From: Aurelia coerulea
Taxonomy: Eukaryota > Cnidaria > Scyphozoa > Semaeostomeae > Ulmaridae
NCBI GenBank assembly: GCA_039566865.1
Contig: CM076960.1
Span: 15,041,001-15,105,000 of the forward strand
Direction of reading: 5' to 3'
DNA length: 64,000 nucleotides
Part shown: positions 53,219 through 63,842 of the stretch, in pieces
How positions within the stretch are numbered: the stretch's first letter is position 1
Layout: the number at the start of each line of letters is the position of its first letter
The notes under the pieces: generated by a model
Told to the model about the DNA's origin: nothing
Database searches by the model: none
Seen by the model: only the letters and a program-made list of their open reading frames with translations
Made by a program: the position numbers and the translations under genes

Positions 53219-53639
53219 TTAAACTTAATCAAATTTGACAGGGCCATGATGATTTACAAAATAATGAATGGTCTCTGCCCGGACAATTTAAGAGGGAGGC
53301 TTGTTACTAGATCTCAATTATCTAACCATCGAACGAGAAATCAGTTAGATCTGGACACCCCAAGACAGAACCTAGAATTCTCCAAAAGCAGTTTTTTCTA
53401 CTCTGGTGCTAAAACGTGGAATGAAATCCCATTAGAAATCAGAATGAGTTCCACAATTAGCACATTCAAAAGGAAACTGAAGGAATTCCTAAACAATTAG
53501 CATCCTTCCCGAAGCACGATCCCTAGGAAGATCAGCAAATTTGTATTATGCTTAAAGTCCTTGAATTGAGGTACTAGTAGAGGCTGTCTACTCTGCTTCC
53601 ACAAAACTGGACACTCTGCGATACACTGAAAAAACTTAC

Positions 53640-53912
53640 ATTGTACGGTCAGTTGCGCTGCATTGGAAGTAATTGAATTTCCATTTGAAGCAACACAAGT
53701 GTAACTTGCGGTATCGATGTCGGCAACATTGGCTATCGTTATATGTGTTCCATCAGATGAATACAAACTGCTACTAGAATTCGTGAGTATAGCTGAGCCT
53801 TTCTTCCAAGTAATTTCTGGTGTTGGAAAGCCACTTGCATTGCATGAAAATGTTACATCTGAGCCCTCTGGGACTTCCTGAGGTTGAGGATGCGTCAGGA
53901 TTGCCGGATAAA
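53640..53912 (-). CDS. Receptor gene exon: Ig domain 2
   Basis: 273 bases, phase 1-1. It encodes YPAILTHPQPQEVPEGSDVT, FSCNASGFPTPEITWKKGSA, THITIANVADIDTASYTCVA and NGNSITSNAAQLTVQC. A textbook I-set domain close to those of hemicentin/titin/LAR type (P-x-P-x-x-x-W-x-K). GTAAGT donor. Confidence 0.94.
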
Positions 53913-54003
53913 CTAGAATATGGAAATCGATATTGTTAGTTACTTTAGCATGGGCATCAAAGCGTTGAACAATATTGGATAAATGGTTACAGAATCTTCC
54001 GTT

Positions 54004-54400
54004 TAACCCTATTGTTCGGTTGGGATATCTGATACGTCCTATTTTGGTTGGGGTGGGGCTACCAAAAACCCTAAAAACCAAACAACCTACCTAACTCTTG
54101 ACTGGTAATAGTTAGAGCAACCAGAGTTGGTGTGCTAATAGTTCTATGCCTTTTGACTTTTAAGATATAGATAATAACCTGAAATTAGCCACCATTCTTG
54201 CTTACGTCACATTTTCCTTTCTGTGGTCAAGAAATGCGACAAAATTGGCTAAAATCAGGAAAAAAGCGATAAAATGATATTCGGAGCACAATTTCCATCC
54301 AGACATAAAAAATTATGATGATAACATTACCCTGCAAAAGAAATTTGCAAAATGTTGCAGTTTTACTAATTCTTTCGCGAAAATTGAAATTCAAGCATCT
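54004..54400. mobile_element. Diverged TTAA-family MITE fragment
   Basis: TTAACCCTATTGTTCGGTTG, then CGTCCTATTTTGGTTGG and a block matching 33590-33720 with more differences than the 50.5 kb copy (CTCTTGACTGGTAATAG, GAAATTAGCCACCATTCTTG). The right end is not recognisable. An older copy of the family. Confidence 0.65.
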
Positions 54401-54766
54401 GTTCTCGGTCCACTTTTCTTCCTTGTCTTCATAAACTTTATTTGTTAAAGCTTAGTTTTCATAAGTCACCACAAAGGTATAACAAATTTTTAATGTAGTT
54501 AAGGAGGACTTTGATTTTCTTCAAATAAGCTGTTAAAAATGACCTCAACGAGATGCTTTTCCGCTTATTTAAGTATCAGTTCCTCAAGGATCGGTCATCG
54601 GTTCACTTTTTCTCCTTTTCTTCATAAACTTTAATTGTTAATATCATTTTTATATTTGTCAAATGAATGTAATTTCAAAACATTTTTCAGAACCCAAGAG
54701 AAATTTCAAAGCAAGTGTCTATATTTTTGAAAATTGTTTGAAATTTTTTGAAAATTTTGAACATAC
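54401..54766. other. Intron, internal duplicate phrase
   Basis: GGTTCACTTTTTCTCCTTTTC-TTCATAAACTTTA-type phrase at 54598-54635 repeats 54405-54440 in part. No exon. Confidence 0.4.
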
Positions 54767-55081
54767 CAACAACATTTAATGTTCCAGATTTCGACGCAAA
54801 ACTATGACTATTGCTCGCATTGCAAAAATAGCTGCCATGATCATCAATTGTGACATTGACAATTTTCAATGTTGAACTATTTGCATCATGTGACAATAAT
54901 GTGTTGCTGGTTGTTTGTAGTATTTCACCAAATGAATTGTACCACTTGACGTTAGGTTGGGGATCTCCCTCAAAAGTACATGTGAAGGCTGCATCTTGTG
55001 GTGCTGCGGCAAACGAGTCATAAGTGATATTCACTACTGTTTCTCTCAAATTCACAGATACTATCTGCAAAGTCAATGCAC
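54767..55081 (-). CDS. Receptor gene exon: Ig domain 1
   Basis: 315 bases, phase 1-1, the longest Ig exon. It encodes ALTLQIVSVNLRETVVNIT, DAAFTCTFEGDPQPNVKWYN, SSTLKIVNVTIDDHGSYFCN and SKSGTLNVVG. Cys, Trp and D-x-G-x-Y-x-C are all present. The first acceptor (CAG at 55082-55084) keeps the frame from the TSP1 exon; a second CAG 17 bases inside would not. It follows the last TSP1 exon directly in frame. Confidence 0.9.
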
Positions 55082-55791
55082 CTGCAAGGGAATACAGAGT
55101 AATTGTTGGTTCTATAGGCATACGAGTTAAGTAAATAGAAATACCCGGCGTTTGAAAAGAGCTGCTCTCTGAATATCAAAGTAATATTATTAAAAACTAT
55201 CTTGTTTCATTGCTGATATATTCAGTTGGGCTCAGTAATTTAACCGGCTTTACTCGGCTAGTCCTTCCCGTGGATATGGGAGATATTCTGCAGAAAGCCC
55301 CTTTCAAAAACCTGCAAAAACGAGTGAAAATGACTGGCAAGATTGCCTATGTTTTCCTTCTTAACAATAATGACACTTACGTGCACTCATGCACTTTGTC
55401 TTCTCGGAAGAAAGGAATCCCCCTGAATAAGTAATTCATACTAGGGGGTTTTTTGTACACAAGTGTTGCTTACCTGGCATGCTGACTCGCATTGCTTGGG
55501 GGGTTGTTCATCATCCCAAGAAAATAGCACGTGCTGAAGCTATTGACAGAGTGGATTGACCAGGGGGCTTACTCATAGCTACATGACAAGCCCACAAGGC
55601 CAATTTTTTTTTTATTTTCGTTGGCATCAAACGTTGATCACAATACGTTATCAGGATCTTTTGCCAAGTTGTAAATGGAATATGGGCATACCATCCAGGG
55701 AATTTTAAACTGAGATTAAAGATTGATTGTTGACCGCCATGCATTGCGCAAAATAGGCAACTCGTTCCTCACAGCCCCATAATTTCGTACT
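55082..55791. other. Intron, nothing recognised
   Basis: 55210-55434 plus and 55511-55744 minus are open but have no motif. 55270-55320 (GGAGATATTCTGCAGAAAGCCCC) weakly resembles 47040-47075. Confidence 0.35.
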
Positions 55792-55799
55792 ATAGGAAA

Positions 55800-55969
55800 C
55801 AGGGACGTAGGAAGCATCTCAAACTTGGAGGGGCACGACACTTCAAGGGCACTTTTTTCCTTACTCTGAAAGGGCACTTCGTGAAAATAAAAAGGGCACT
55901 TCTTTGTTTATTGCAAAATCTTGGGGGGGGGCACGTGCCCCCAGTGCCCCCCCGGTTCCTACGTCTCTG
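55800..55969. mobile_element. 170-bp hAT-like MITE with ATAGGAAA duplication
   Basis: Ends CAGGGACGTAGGAAGC and GGTTCCTACGTCTCTG are inverted. ATAGGAAA is duplicated exactly on both sides (55792-55799, 55970-55977). The inner GGGGGGCACGTGCCCCC hairpin and repeated AAAGGGCACTT are typical of its kind. Confidence 0.88.
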
Positions 55970-56286
55970 ATAGGAAATTAATGAAGTCTTGGTCGAAGCT
56001 AACCGTGAAGTCTTGGTCGAAGCGAAGCTAACAGAAGAGACAATATGGATTCTATTTTTGGTAAGGACAAGAATTACTTTAGCTTCGTGGCTGCTTCTTT
56101 CATGCAAAGTCAATTTCATCTGTGTAATGTATGCAAACAATCATATTGGAATTTCTTGCAGCCTTTGAAATAAAGTGGTTTTTTGCAATATAGAATCATT
56201 TGCATGAACCAAGAATTTTAATCAGAATTATACCTATTCCCAAGCAATGGGGGAGGACCTATATATTTTTTCAAGTGTATCCACAC

Positions 56287-58669
56287 CCCGGCGGGTCAGC
56301 TCTAGGGGTCCAAGTGTAACCATGCTCGTCTACGAAATCTCTGAGAAAGGGGGCAAAATCTTCATCAAATCTAGGACAGAGAAACCAGGAAAAAGGGTAG
56401 TTTTTTGAAAAAAAGATCCTAGATTTTCAAAATAAGGGGTAAAAATCTATTTCCAGCATGTTTCATCATATGTTAAATGATAAAATCACTAGAAACCAAC
56501 AACAACTGCAACATCAATTCAAGTCAGGTGATGATATCTTTTTCAAATTACAGGTCTTGCATGCATTGACACCACTGTTGTCTTCGCTAAGAATTCTTTG
56601 GAAATTCTTGCAAATTCTGAATCAATTTCTGAAGTCTTTATGATACCCCTCAAGAATGTTTGTGTGCATTGAGAACACTTGGAAGATCCTTGAGAATTCT
56701 TAGCTAATGCAGATGGTGTTGATGCACAAAAAAACAAGTGCAATCACCTTGCAATGCAGAAACCAATTGTATCTCCTTGTAGAAGCACTAATTGTTAGCC
56801 CATTGCAAGTTGAAAATGGAAACATAAGCAATTTGACATAAGAACCAGTAAAAGATTAATATTCAATTATTCAACATAGAAATAATGGAATATTGTCGGT
56901 CTTCAACAGCTGTTTACTGTACCTCAGCGAAAAGGAAGGATGTTGCAAATATTATCTCAAACTGGCAACAAATTCATTTGTTCACAGAACATCAGCAACA
57001 TGTAGCATAAAACCTTGCTGGATATGCTTGATGCTGATCAATCATAGTAATGTCACTGCACATTTGTTTCGACTGTTATTACAATGCAACATTTGCCATT
57101 GCCATTATTGCCAAGTTTGGAATTCCAGATGTGTTTTCCTCTTCAAAACAAGATAGTTTATCCTTTATTTGTGTGTCTGATGTGCTGATATGTTCACTGC
57201 AAATACGACTCGACTGTAGGTCAAATGATTTAAAGCAAGTGATTGTTGGTTGCTTAGTTTTGTCTCGTGTGTCATTCTCTATTGCTGTCAGTTACTGTCA
57301 GTCAACAATGTCAACTGGCTGTCCTTTGTTGGGCCTAAAAAGGCAATTAATTGCACAAAACAACATTACCAACCATCGGTTTCAGCTTCCTTCTTTACCT
57401 TTTGCCAGGGTAGCTAATTATCGACTTTTAGCAATGCCTTGGACGACTTCTATTAAAGGAATAGAAATCTTACATCTAAGTTCTTGTCTTCATTCAGGAG
57501 TACCCTGGTACTCTGGCACTGTGTAGGGGCTCTTTGGTTTTTCGCGCCAAAAATGTTAGTTGTTGTAGTTGTTGCTTCTATTTGGCCAAAGATGGCGGCA
57601 GTGGATTGTGGATGATAATGTTGAGAATACCTCTCTTTTGAGCTTGGTTGAAGTAATAGGTAAGAGATCACTTTTGCTTTGAAATCTGCCGTTTAGTGTA
57701 GCAAGCCTTGGGTAGTTCATCGCTGACAAATGTGCCCGTTATTTTGCAAATGCCGGTAGATATTATTATATATGGCCATGCATGGCCTAAGTCAAAGCTT
57801 GGTTGCCAACCAATGCATGGCCATATAATAATATGGTTGGTTTGGTTGATTGAATTTTTGCTTTTGTGGAGAATTATCATATATGCTACCTAAATAATCC
57901 TATCTCTGCCATTAACTTTACATGTTTACCAACTGAAATTAGATTCACCAACAGTTGTATTTTTTGTTGAATAAACTAAATATTATATTTGCAGATCAGA
58001 TAGAATTGTGTATGTTCTTGCTTCACCTCCTAGGAATTAGCTGCTGGAGCAATAAAGATTTCCCAGATAATGTTACATATCGTAAATGTTTGTTAAATCA
58101 GTTGTATCATTATTTTTTGGTTAACTGCAAGTAGTGCATAGTCACATTCATACCAATTTTGTTATTTTAACAGTTTGTCAACAAATGGTTTTTTTGCAGT
58201 CTAGCCATTTGCTATCATATAAGCAAGCACGCTGGCATTTGTTATTCAAGTATCACACATTTACAAGTTATAGTAATAAAGGCCATGTACACAATAACAT
58301 GACAGGAATTATATACATTATTATGATAAGAATTCCAGTATTCTTGAGCCACACAAAGACTTTAAATGTTTCTGAACAAGAATTCTTAGGCAGGAAAACA
58401 TGTTAATGTGGGCAAGGCCTGTACTGTAGTAGCATTATATAGAGCTTAATATATATGTTCACCACACTATTTATCACCTCACTTGATAAGTCCTATCTTA
58501 TAGATTTGTCAGAGAAATCCTGTAAAAAGGGCCATTATTTTCCAAATTTGTCAGAGAAAAGCCCGTGAAAGGGGTTGTTTTCTCCATCCAAAATCAGAGA
58601 AAAGGGTTAACTTGAAAAGTTGCCAGACAAGCATGGTTACACTTGGACCCCTAGAGCTGACCCGCCGGG
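56287..58669. mobile_element. 2,383-bp TIR transposon, copy 2
   Basis: Same length and, as far as I can compare, same sequence as 17001-19383, with the same CCCGGCGGGTCAGCTC termini. Flanked by a different exact octamer, ATCCACAC (56279-56286, 58670-58677), so it is an independent insertion. All open frames are the same as in copy 1. Lies in the intron between the last TSP1 exon and Ig 1. Confidence 0.93.
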
Positions 58670-58869
58670 ATCCACACAAAATGTGAAATGGATTTGAAGG
58701 AGCTTTAATTAAGAATTGCATATCCAATGTTAAATTATTGAAATGGTGAACAAAAACCAGACATACATTTCTTATTGCCTTGAACCCAGCACGCCATTTC
58801 TATTTTGAGCGCCTCCTACACTGTAAACCTCCCTTGGTAGTTAACATGATACAATCAACAAAGGCTTGC

Positions 58870-59225
58870 TTGCCCGTATGCTTGCCAAGCATCAAAACTG
58901 AATATGCACGAAAGGGATTTCATTACATGGGGCAAAGTTATACAATGATTTACCTACAGACGTAAGAACTGCTGAAAACAAGAAGGATTTTAATAAACAA
59001 TTGGATATATTTTTAAAAGTGAAGTAGCTTAGTAGATAAACTTGGCTTTTTAAATCATCATGGACTTTTAACGCGATATTTTATTCACAGTTATATAATT
59101 GTAAATTAGGTTTTTAATATTTGTTTTCTTTTCTTTTTAAGCAGGACAGGCATTGAAAACAACAATTTTTGTTGAAGCTTTAATCCTGTTAAATATTCGT
59201 ATCATTATTATTATTATTATTACAG
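58870..59225 (+). pseudogene. LINE RT C-terminal tail and 3' end
   Basis: Reading across frames gives KTEYARKGFHYMG, then a LYNDLPTDVRTAENKKDFN-like stretch and KQLDIFLKVK before a stop at about 59022. This is the tail of an RT ORF, followed by a 3' region ending in (ATT)n at 59202-59222. At least one frameshift. Plus strand, antisense to the receptor gene. Confidence 0.65.
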
Positions 59226-59373
59226 CATGTTATTAGATAGATTTATTTAGGCTTTTGGTAGTTAAAATTATACATTCAACAAAGGATTTCTTACCTGTAT
59301 GCAGCATGTTGTTAGGTAGAATTTTTGACTCTCTTGGTCGTTAAAATGATATAACCAACAAAGGCTTCCTTAC

Positions 59374-59478
59374 CCGTATTGTTACATGTCTTGGAACAAC
59401 TTTGACTTTCATTCAATGCAGGACAAGTCCCACCACAAGATTCTGTGTCTGATGCATTTCGTGTTCTGGACTGAACTC
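59374..59478 (-). CDS. Receptor gene exon: end of last TSP1 module
   Basis: 105 bases, phase 1-1. It encodes VQSRTRNASDTESCGGTCPA then NESQSCSKTCNNT. The Q-S-R-T-R and C-G-G-T-C-P elements are those of the C-terminal half of a TSP1 repeat. It is shorter than the other TSP1 exons because it does not begin another module and joins Ig 1. Acceptor TTTAAG, donor GTAAGG. Confidence 0.88.
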
Positions 59479-59865
59479 CTTAAAATTTGAAATTCCCGTT
59501 AAATTCAAATATATGTAGAAAGAACATGAGCAAAAGGACGTTTATCAATGTTAAATTTTCAGCAATTACGAGCCACCTTAACCCATAATATGTGCATTTG
59601 GAATTTACTTTCAATCAGTCGTGAGCGACCTTATTGTAGCCTCGCAAATTTAATATTTTGAGTAGTGGCATTTTTTAAGCGCATCATCACCATTTCCTAC
59701 GGGGTTAGGACGGGGCTTTTCATGGGAAAACAAGTCTTGTACTTGTACACTATGATCTCCTGCGGCGATGGAACTGGGGAGGTGTAATTCTAAATGGGAA
59801 GAAAGGAAAATGCGAAGGAGGAGGGAACCTTTGCTTTTTTCGGTCTTTGAATTTTAAAGGCCACC
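59479..59865. other. Intron, nothing recognised
   Basis: AT-rich intron. A GGAGG/CCTCC-rich purine stretch lies near 59770-59830. No exon or clear transposon end. Confidence 0.35.
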
Positions 59866-60130
59866 ACGTATGTTTGTATGTATGTATGTATGTGTGTATA
59901 AATTTGCCACAAAAGTAAAAATTTACAATGTTTAAATTATAATAAAATAGATACAAGACAATTTACATAATACAACGATAATAAGTAACAGTTAAATATC
60001 ACCCCTAATTATAATGGCAGGGATAGCATCAAAAGGTCAAGTTGACCTTTCTATTCTATTTCTATTTTTACTTTTTTAGGCACAGCAGCCCCGTCAGTCC
60101 TGAAGAACTGCTTTTCAGGGGGCCATGGCA
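59866..60130 (-). mobile_element. LINE 3' end with (TACA)n tail, second copy
   Basis: ATGTTTGTATGTATGTATGT, then AATTTGCCA..., and the block CACCCCTAATTATAATGGC-AGGGATAGCAT-AAAAGGTCA correspond to 26870-27045. Beyond 60060 the sequence changes to CCTGAAGAACTGCTTTTCAG, which resembles the 3' region of the LINE at 41 kb. No coding left. Confidence 0.6.
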
Positions 60131-60291
60131 AACAATTAAATAATTAATATGAAAAACTTTCATTTTCAATGTGACAAATTTTTGGTCATCTCCATATTTC
60201 GTACAAATGAATTTTCGGACAAATCCTTGTCCGAAAGTTTCTCACGGCAAAACATTTGCACTTTATGTAAATAAAAGATTAATAAAAGATT

Positions 60292-60309
60292 ATGGTGATG
60301 ATGATGATA

Positions 60310-60365
<56 letters not shown>

Positions 60366-60367
60366 GG

Positions 60368-60435
<68 letters not shown>
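60292..60435. repeat. (GAT)n microsatellite
   Basis: About 48 GAT/ATG triplets with few interruptions (GGT at 60350 and 60365). Confidence 0.97.
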
Positions 60436-61130
60436 GTTGCGTACAAAAATAACTGTTCTTCATAATTTTCAAGGGACACATTTTCACGTTGTTTACGCGA
60501 ACTGTATTTCGTGACCTGACTTGAACTTTGAACCCTACGTGTCAGTCAGGTCACACGCTTTTACCATATTTGTAATGTTTTTTCCTAGTTTTGCATGATT
60601 CTAACCTTATTAGGGAGTAGCCTGGTTCCCAGACTCGCGGCTATAAAAGCTTCGTGCATGCGGGTTTGAGGGAGTCAAGGGCAGATTCAAGAACACAAAG
60701 AACGAGAGATATTTTGCTGTGAAAGCCCTACGTGCCTTGGTAGGCAGCTTCCTACGTTTTGGCCTGGTTTCTTGCTGCGTTTTTGGCCTGGTTTCTTGCT
60801 GCGTTTTTTACCACTTATTACATGAAGTTTTATGGCTACGAGGACTAATAGTTTGTACGTTTTATTCTATTTCTTGTTGTAGTTTTGCTGTGTACTTTAG
60901 CTTCGTTTATTGATTTGCTTACGTTAATTTTCGATTGCATTTATTTGGTATTTGGTATTTGTAGTTGTTGATTGCTGTTTAATTTGTTTTAGCAAACCGC
61001 ACTTTATGGATGTATGTTCAAGCAACCAGTGGTTTTTTCTTGCTGTGTCGTTTGGTTTCTTGGAATACAATTTGATTCAGTGTGCGCGTTTACTTTACCC
61101 TGTAGCTGGCTGTGAAATACGAAATTAGAG
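60436..61130. other. Intron with TATA-like element and short direct repeat
   Basis: CTATAAAAGC at 60641 with a following purine-rich leader (GAACACAAAGAACGAGAG) resembles a core promoter or a retroelement LTR. GGCCTGGTTTCTTGCTGCGTTT occurs twice in tandem at 60760-60806. AGTCAGGTCAC pairs with GTGACCTGACT across 60510-60553. No coding frame recognised. Confidence 0.4.
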
Positions 61131-61134
61131 CTAC

Positions 61135-61319
<185 letters not shown>

Positions 61320-61330
61320 TCAATATTTAC

Positions 61331-61495
61331 CATTTGTGCCACATGTAGCCGTACATGCTGTCCAGGGAGTCCATGAGGTAACATTACAATCCTTCGGGCA
61401 GCAAACTCTGTTACAGGCTTGAGTCTCAGTCACGGACGCACAGGATTTACCACAGCTGGTTGGGTTGGCAAGAATTTTGGTTTTTGATTGTGTAC
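61331..61495 (-). CDS. Receptor gene exon: TSP1 half-modules
   Basis: 165 bases, phase 1-1. The first part (TQSKTKILANPTSCGKSCAS...ETQACNRVC) closes one TSP1 module. The second part (DCNVTSWTPWTACTATCGTN) opens the next. WTPW is a C-mannosylation-type motif. Donor GTAAAT directly followed by the GAT repeat. The start-exon of the second gene (13.2 kb) ends at the same module position. Confidence 0.9.
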
Positions 61496-61675
61496 CTGGG
61501 AATCAAAGAAGTTCAAGAACAAATAAGAAGAAGGTCTGCTCTTTGTATAGGTATTCCATCAAACATTTTGCAAAACATATGTGCTAACTAGGAAGTAAAA
61601 GCGCTCGCTTCACTCGCGATTCGACACTCGTAGCTCTGCGGGAGAGCTTTTGAAGTAGCCAATGTTGATATTTGA

Positions 61676-61976
61676 TATTTCATTCTTTTAAGGATGATAG
61701 CCCTTCAGTAGAAGCTGATTTTCAAGGGGCCCTCCAATAAAAACTAATTTACAACATGCAATTAAAATACCAGGAAATAAGAAACCATAATATTAAAACC
61801 TAATTAAATTACATGGCATTTACAATATAAAAGAAAATTTTGAACCCTATATTGATGTCCGTCTTAAACTCATCAGGAAGGCAATTCCATAGTTTGCTCC
61901 CCGATAGAAAAACATTTATGCTCATTTGCCGATTTTTTCTGGGGAGGAGAATTGACCTGATCGCGTCTGTGACCCG
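61676..61976 (-). pseudogene. LINE RT tail and 3' end, interrupted by a MITE
   Basis: The minus-strand frame from 61976 reads SILLPRKNRQMSINVFLSGS, KLWNCLPDEFKTDI and IGFKIFFY, a CR1/L2-type RT tail. Its 3' region (CCCTTCAGTAGAAGC, AAGGGGCCCTCC) equals that of the LINE at 41 kb. The upstream part is cut by the MITE at 61977. Confidence 0.75.
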
Positions 61977-62136
61977 GTCCGTAGGAAGCGGGGGGGAGCA
62001 GGGAGGGCTCAAGCCCCCCAATAATTTTTCTAAAACAATGGTTCTACGTCACAAGCATTAATTAGGTGTATTGTTCCCTATTGTTTTAAGAACAATTGCC
62101 CCCCCCCCCCCGATCAGAAGCTGCTTCCTACGGCCC
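61977..62136. mobile_element. MITE with GGTCCGTAGGAAGC ends, second copy
   Basis: Ends GGTCCGTAGGAAGC and GCTTCCTACGGCCC are inverted. The interior matches 4355-4504 (CAAGCATTAATTAG, TGTTTTAAGAACA). An imperfect 8-bp repeat TCTGTGAC/TCTGCAAC surrounds it, pointing to hAT type. Confidence 0.78.
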
Positions 62137-62137
62137 T

Positions 62138-62272
62138 GTCTGCAACCCCTTGTCATGAGGCCCAAGTGGTAGGGCTCTACCTGGGATCGAACACTGTCTG
62201 CCGAACTGTTCTGGCTAGCTGCTGCAGTGTCAGAGGATCACACCACTACGCCCACTGCGCCACAACACCCTA
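62138..62272 (-). repeat. tRNA-derived SINE with box A and box B
   Basis: Minus-strand TGGCGCAGTGG (62262-62252) fits box A and GTTCGATCC (62192-62184) fits box B of pol III tRNA promoters. The spacing of about 60 bases and lack of an acceptor-stem match argue against a functional tRNA gene. No clear 3' tail. Confidence 0.6.
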
Positions 62273-62299
62273 ATGATTGTTGCTTAGTGACTAAATTAA

Positions 62300-62532
62300 A
62301 GGGGTTGAGTCATAGTAAATAGCTGCTTTCATGTGATCAGTCTGTTTACATGTGATCAGACATCAATTTCATAGATACGAGGCTACGTCGGCTAAGATTA
62401 GCCCATTGCGAGGTTGCAATATCATGTGGGCAGTTTCAATAACAGCCAATCAGATTGGCGTAAGCTATGACCATAACTCAGCAATTTTTGCAATTTGGGT
62501 ACACGCGGTCTATTTACCATGACTCAATGCCT
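62300..62532. mobile_element. 233-bp TTAA-type MITE
   Basis: TTAA on both sides (62296-62299, 62533-62536). Ends AGGGGTTGAGTCATAGTAAA and TTTACCATGACTCAATGCCT are inverted with a few mismatches. Unrelated in sequence to the TTAACCCTA family. Non-coding. Confidence 0.75.
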
Positions 62533-62724
62533 TTAAATTGCTCCTATTTGAATAATTAGTAAATTTATAGAAAAGATTTATTTTATCTTGTTTTCAAATA
62601 ACCAATCAAATTGCACAATGGCCATGTGCATTCCAGAGTAGAAATAGAGCAAGAGCAGAACTCAGTCTGGGAACGAGATTGTCTACTGGTGTCCATAAGG
62701 GGTCAACATATAAAGAGCTCATAA

Positions 62725-63685
62725 CAGTGGCGGAATTTATGGGGGGGTTGGGGGGGCAATTGCCCCCCCAATTCGATAAGACTCGGAAATTTTCTTAAAA
62801 GTCGGAAATTTCGTAGGTGGGATTGAAACTGTAGTGAAGAAACGAGTCACCGTCAAGAAGTGGACGAGTTTTTATATAGAAAGAGCAAACGAAATGCACA
62901 AGCTCAAAAAGCATATTCTAAAGTTTTTATTCACTTTCATTTACTTAATAAACGAGAAGAAAGTTCTTGGGTATGGGTTAATTAGAGAGTAACAATATTT
63001 CCGCGAGATGTTGAAGCTTTGGGAGAAGCATTCTAAGCCAATGTAAAGGTTGGAGTTCTCCAAAATTTTCCTGGACGCGACATTAACACAAATTATCAGC
63101 GAATTGTCAAAGTTTCCATGTTGGGAGCGGGGGCAGGCAAAACCTGAATTGCGAGAAGCGTTCTAAGACAAAGGAGAGGTTCCTCACGCAGAACTGTTTT
63201 GAGAACTGGTAATTCATACTATCAAATATTCTAATTTGGCACTGGCAAACATTGGATCCAAGAGCTCTCCTAAGCCCAATTCAACTACCTGATTACCCAA
63301 AAAATTTCCTTGGGATGCTGCTCTGAAAAAATACTGCAACATTGTCAAAATCCCAATTCAGTACTGGCAAACATAGGGTCATGAAAGGCATTCTAAGCAA
63401 AAATAGGGAGAGTCCTCAAAAATTTTCCCGGGGGCTTCGCCCCCAGCGTCCTCGTAGCTATTAGGCCTAACGACAGTACGTTCATAATACATTCTTGCCT
63501 TTTTCTATCAGCTGCTGAATATAAATAGTTTTGAAATCTGATATGCAATGACCTTAGCACATTTAAGGAACTATTTATGTCAGGTCTAAGTCTTCTAGCG
63601 AAATGCCTGAGAACAAAAGCATTTCCTACGACTCGGAAAATTTACGGCTTGCCCCCCCACTCAAAAAGCTGAATTTCCGCCACTG
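62725..63685. mobile_element. 961-bp hAT-like element touching a splice donor
   Basis: Ends CAGTGGCGGAATTT and AAATTCCGCCACTG are inverted. An exact 8-bp repeat GCTCATAA flanks it (62717-62724, 63686-63693). The next block on each side (CCCCCCCAATTCGATAAGAC; ACGACTCGG) is also mirrored. It contains two to three diverged satellite units (CATTCTAAGCC at about 63030, 63160, 63388) and GGGGGCTTCGCCCCC. The right duplication ends one base inside the donor hexamer of the exon at 63699. Confidence 0.9.
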
Positions 63686-63698
63686 GCTCATAAGTTAC

Positions 63699-63842
63699 CT
63701 GTGGTACCACATGGGTGAGAGCAAGGTCCAAAAGCCGGGTTAGTGTATGTGCAATCACAAGATTGAGTTCCACGTAGTGAATAGGGACATGTACCTCCAC
63801 AAGATGGATTACGTGTTATAGTACGGCTTCTCGTACTGAAAC
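63699..63842 (-). CDS. Receptor gene exon: TSP1 half-modules, first exon in window
   Basis: 144 bases, phase 1-1. FSTRSRTITRNPSCGGTCPY then SLRGTQSCDC closes a TSP1 module. TNPAFGPCSHPCGTTG starts the next, an atypical one lacking the W-x-x-W motif. Acceptor TTTCAG after 63843, donor GTAACT. Earlier exons, including the signal peptide, lie outside the window. Confidence 0.88.

Larger units (their letters stand above)
51268..53500 (+). pseudogene. LINE reverse transcriptase, interrupted by two insertions
   Basis: Plus-strand RT domain. FLDLKKAFDTVDHEILLSKL and RWFTSYLTNRKQYCQVN are read up to GIPQ at about 51533. The frame resumes at 51722 with LGPLLFILFVYDF and the catalytic MYADDTIV. It runs through LGVTVDENLTLNEQ and HLQRLQTRARSLIEG to 52333 and resumes at 53223 with MIYKIMNGLCPDNL and KTWNEIPLEIR before the stop at 53500. 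Two MITEs (51536-51712 and 52338-53218) break what otherwise looks an open frame, so the LINE was young when hit. 5' part missing. Antisense to the receptor gene. Confidence 0.9.
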
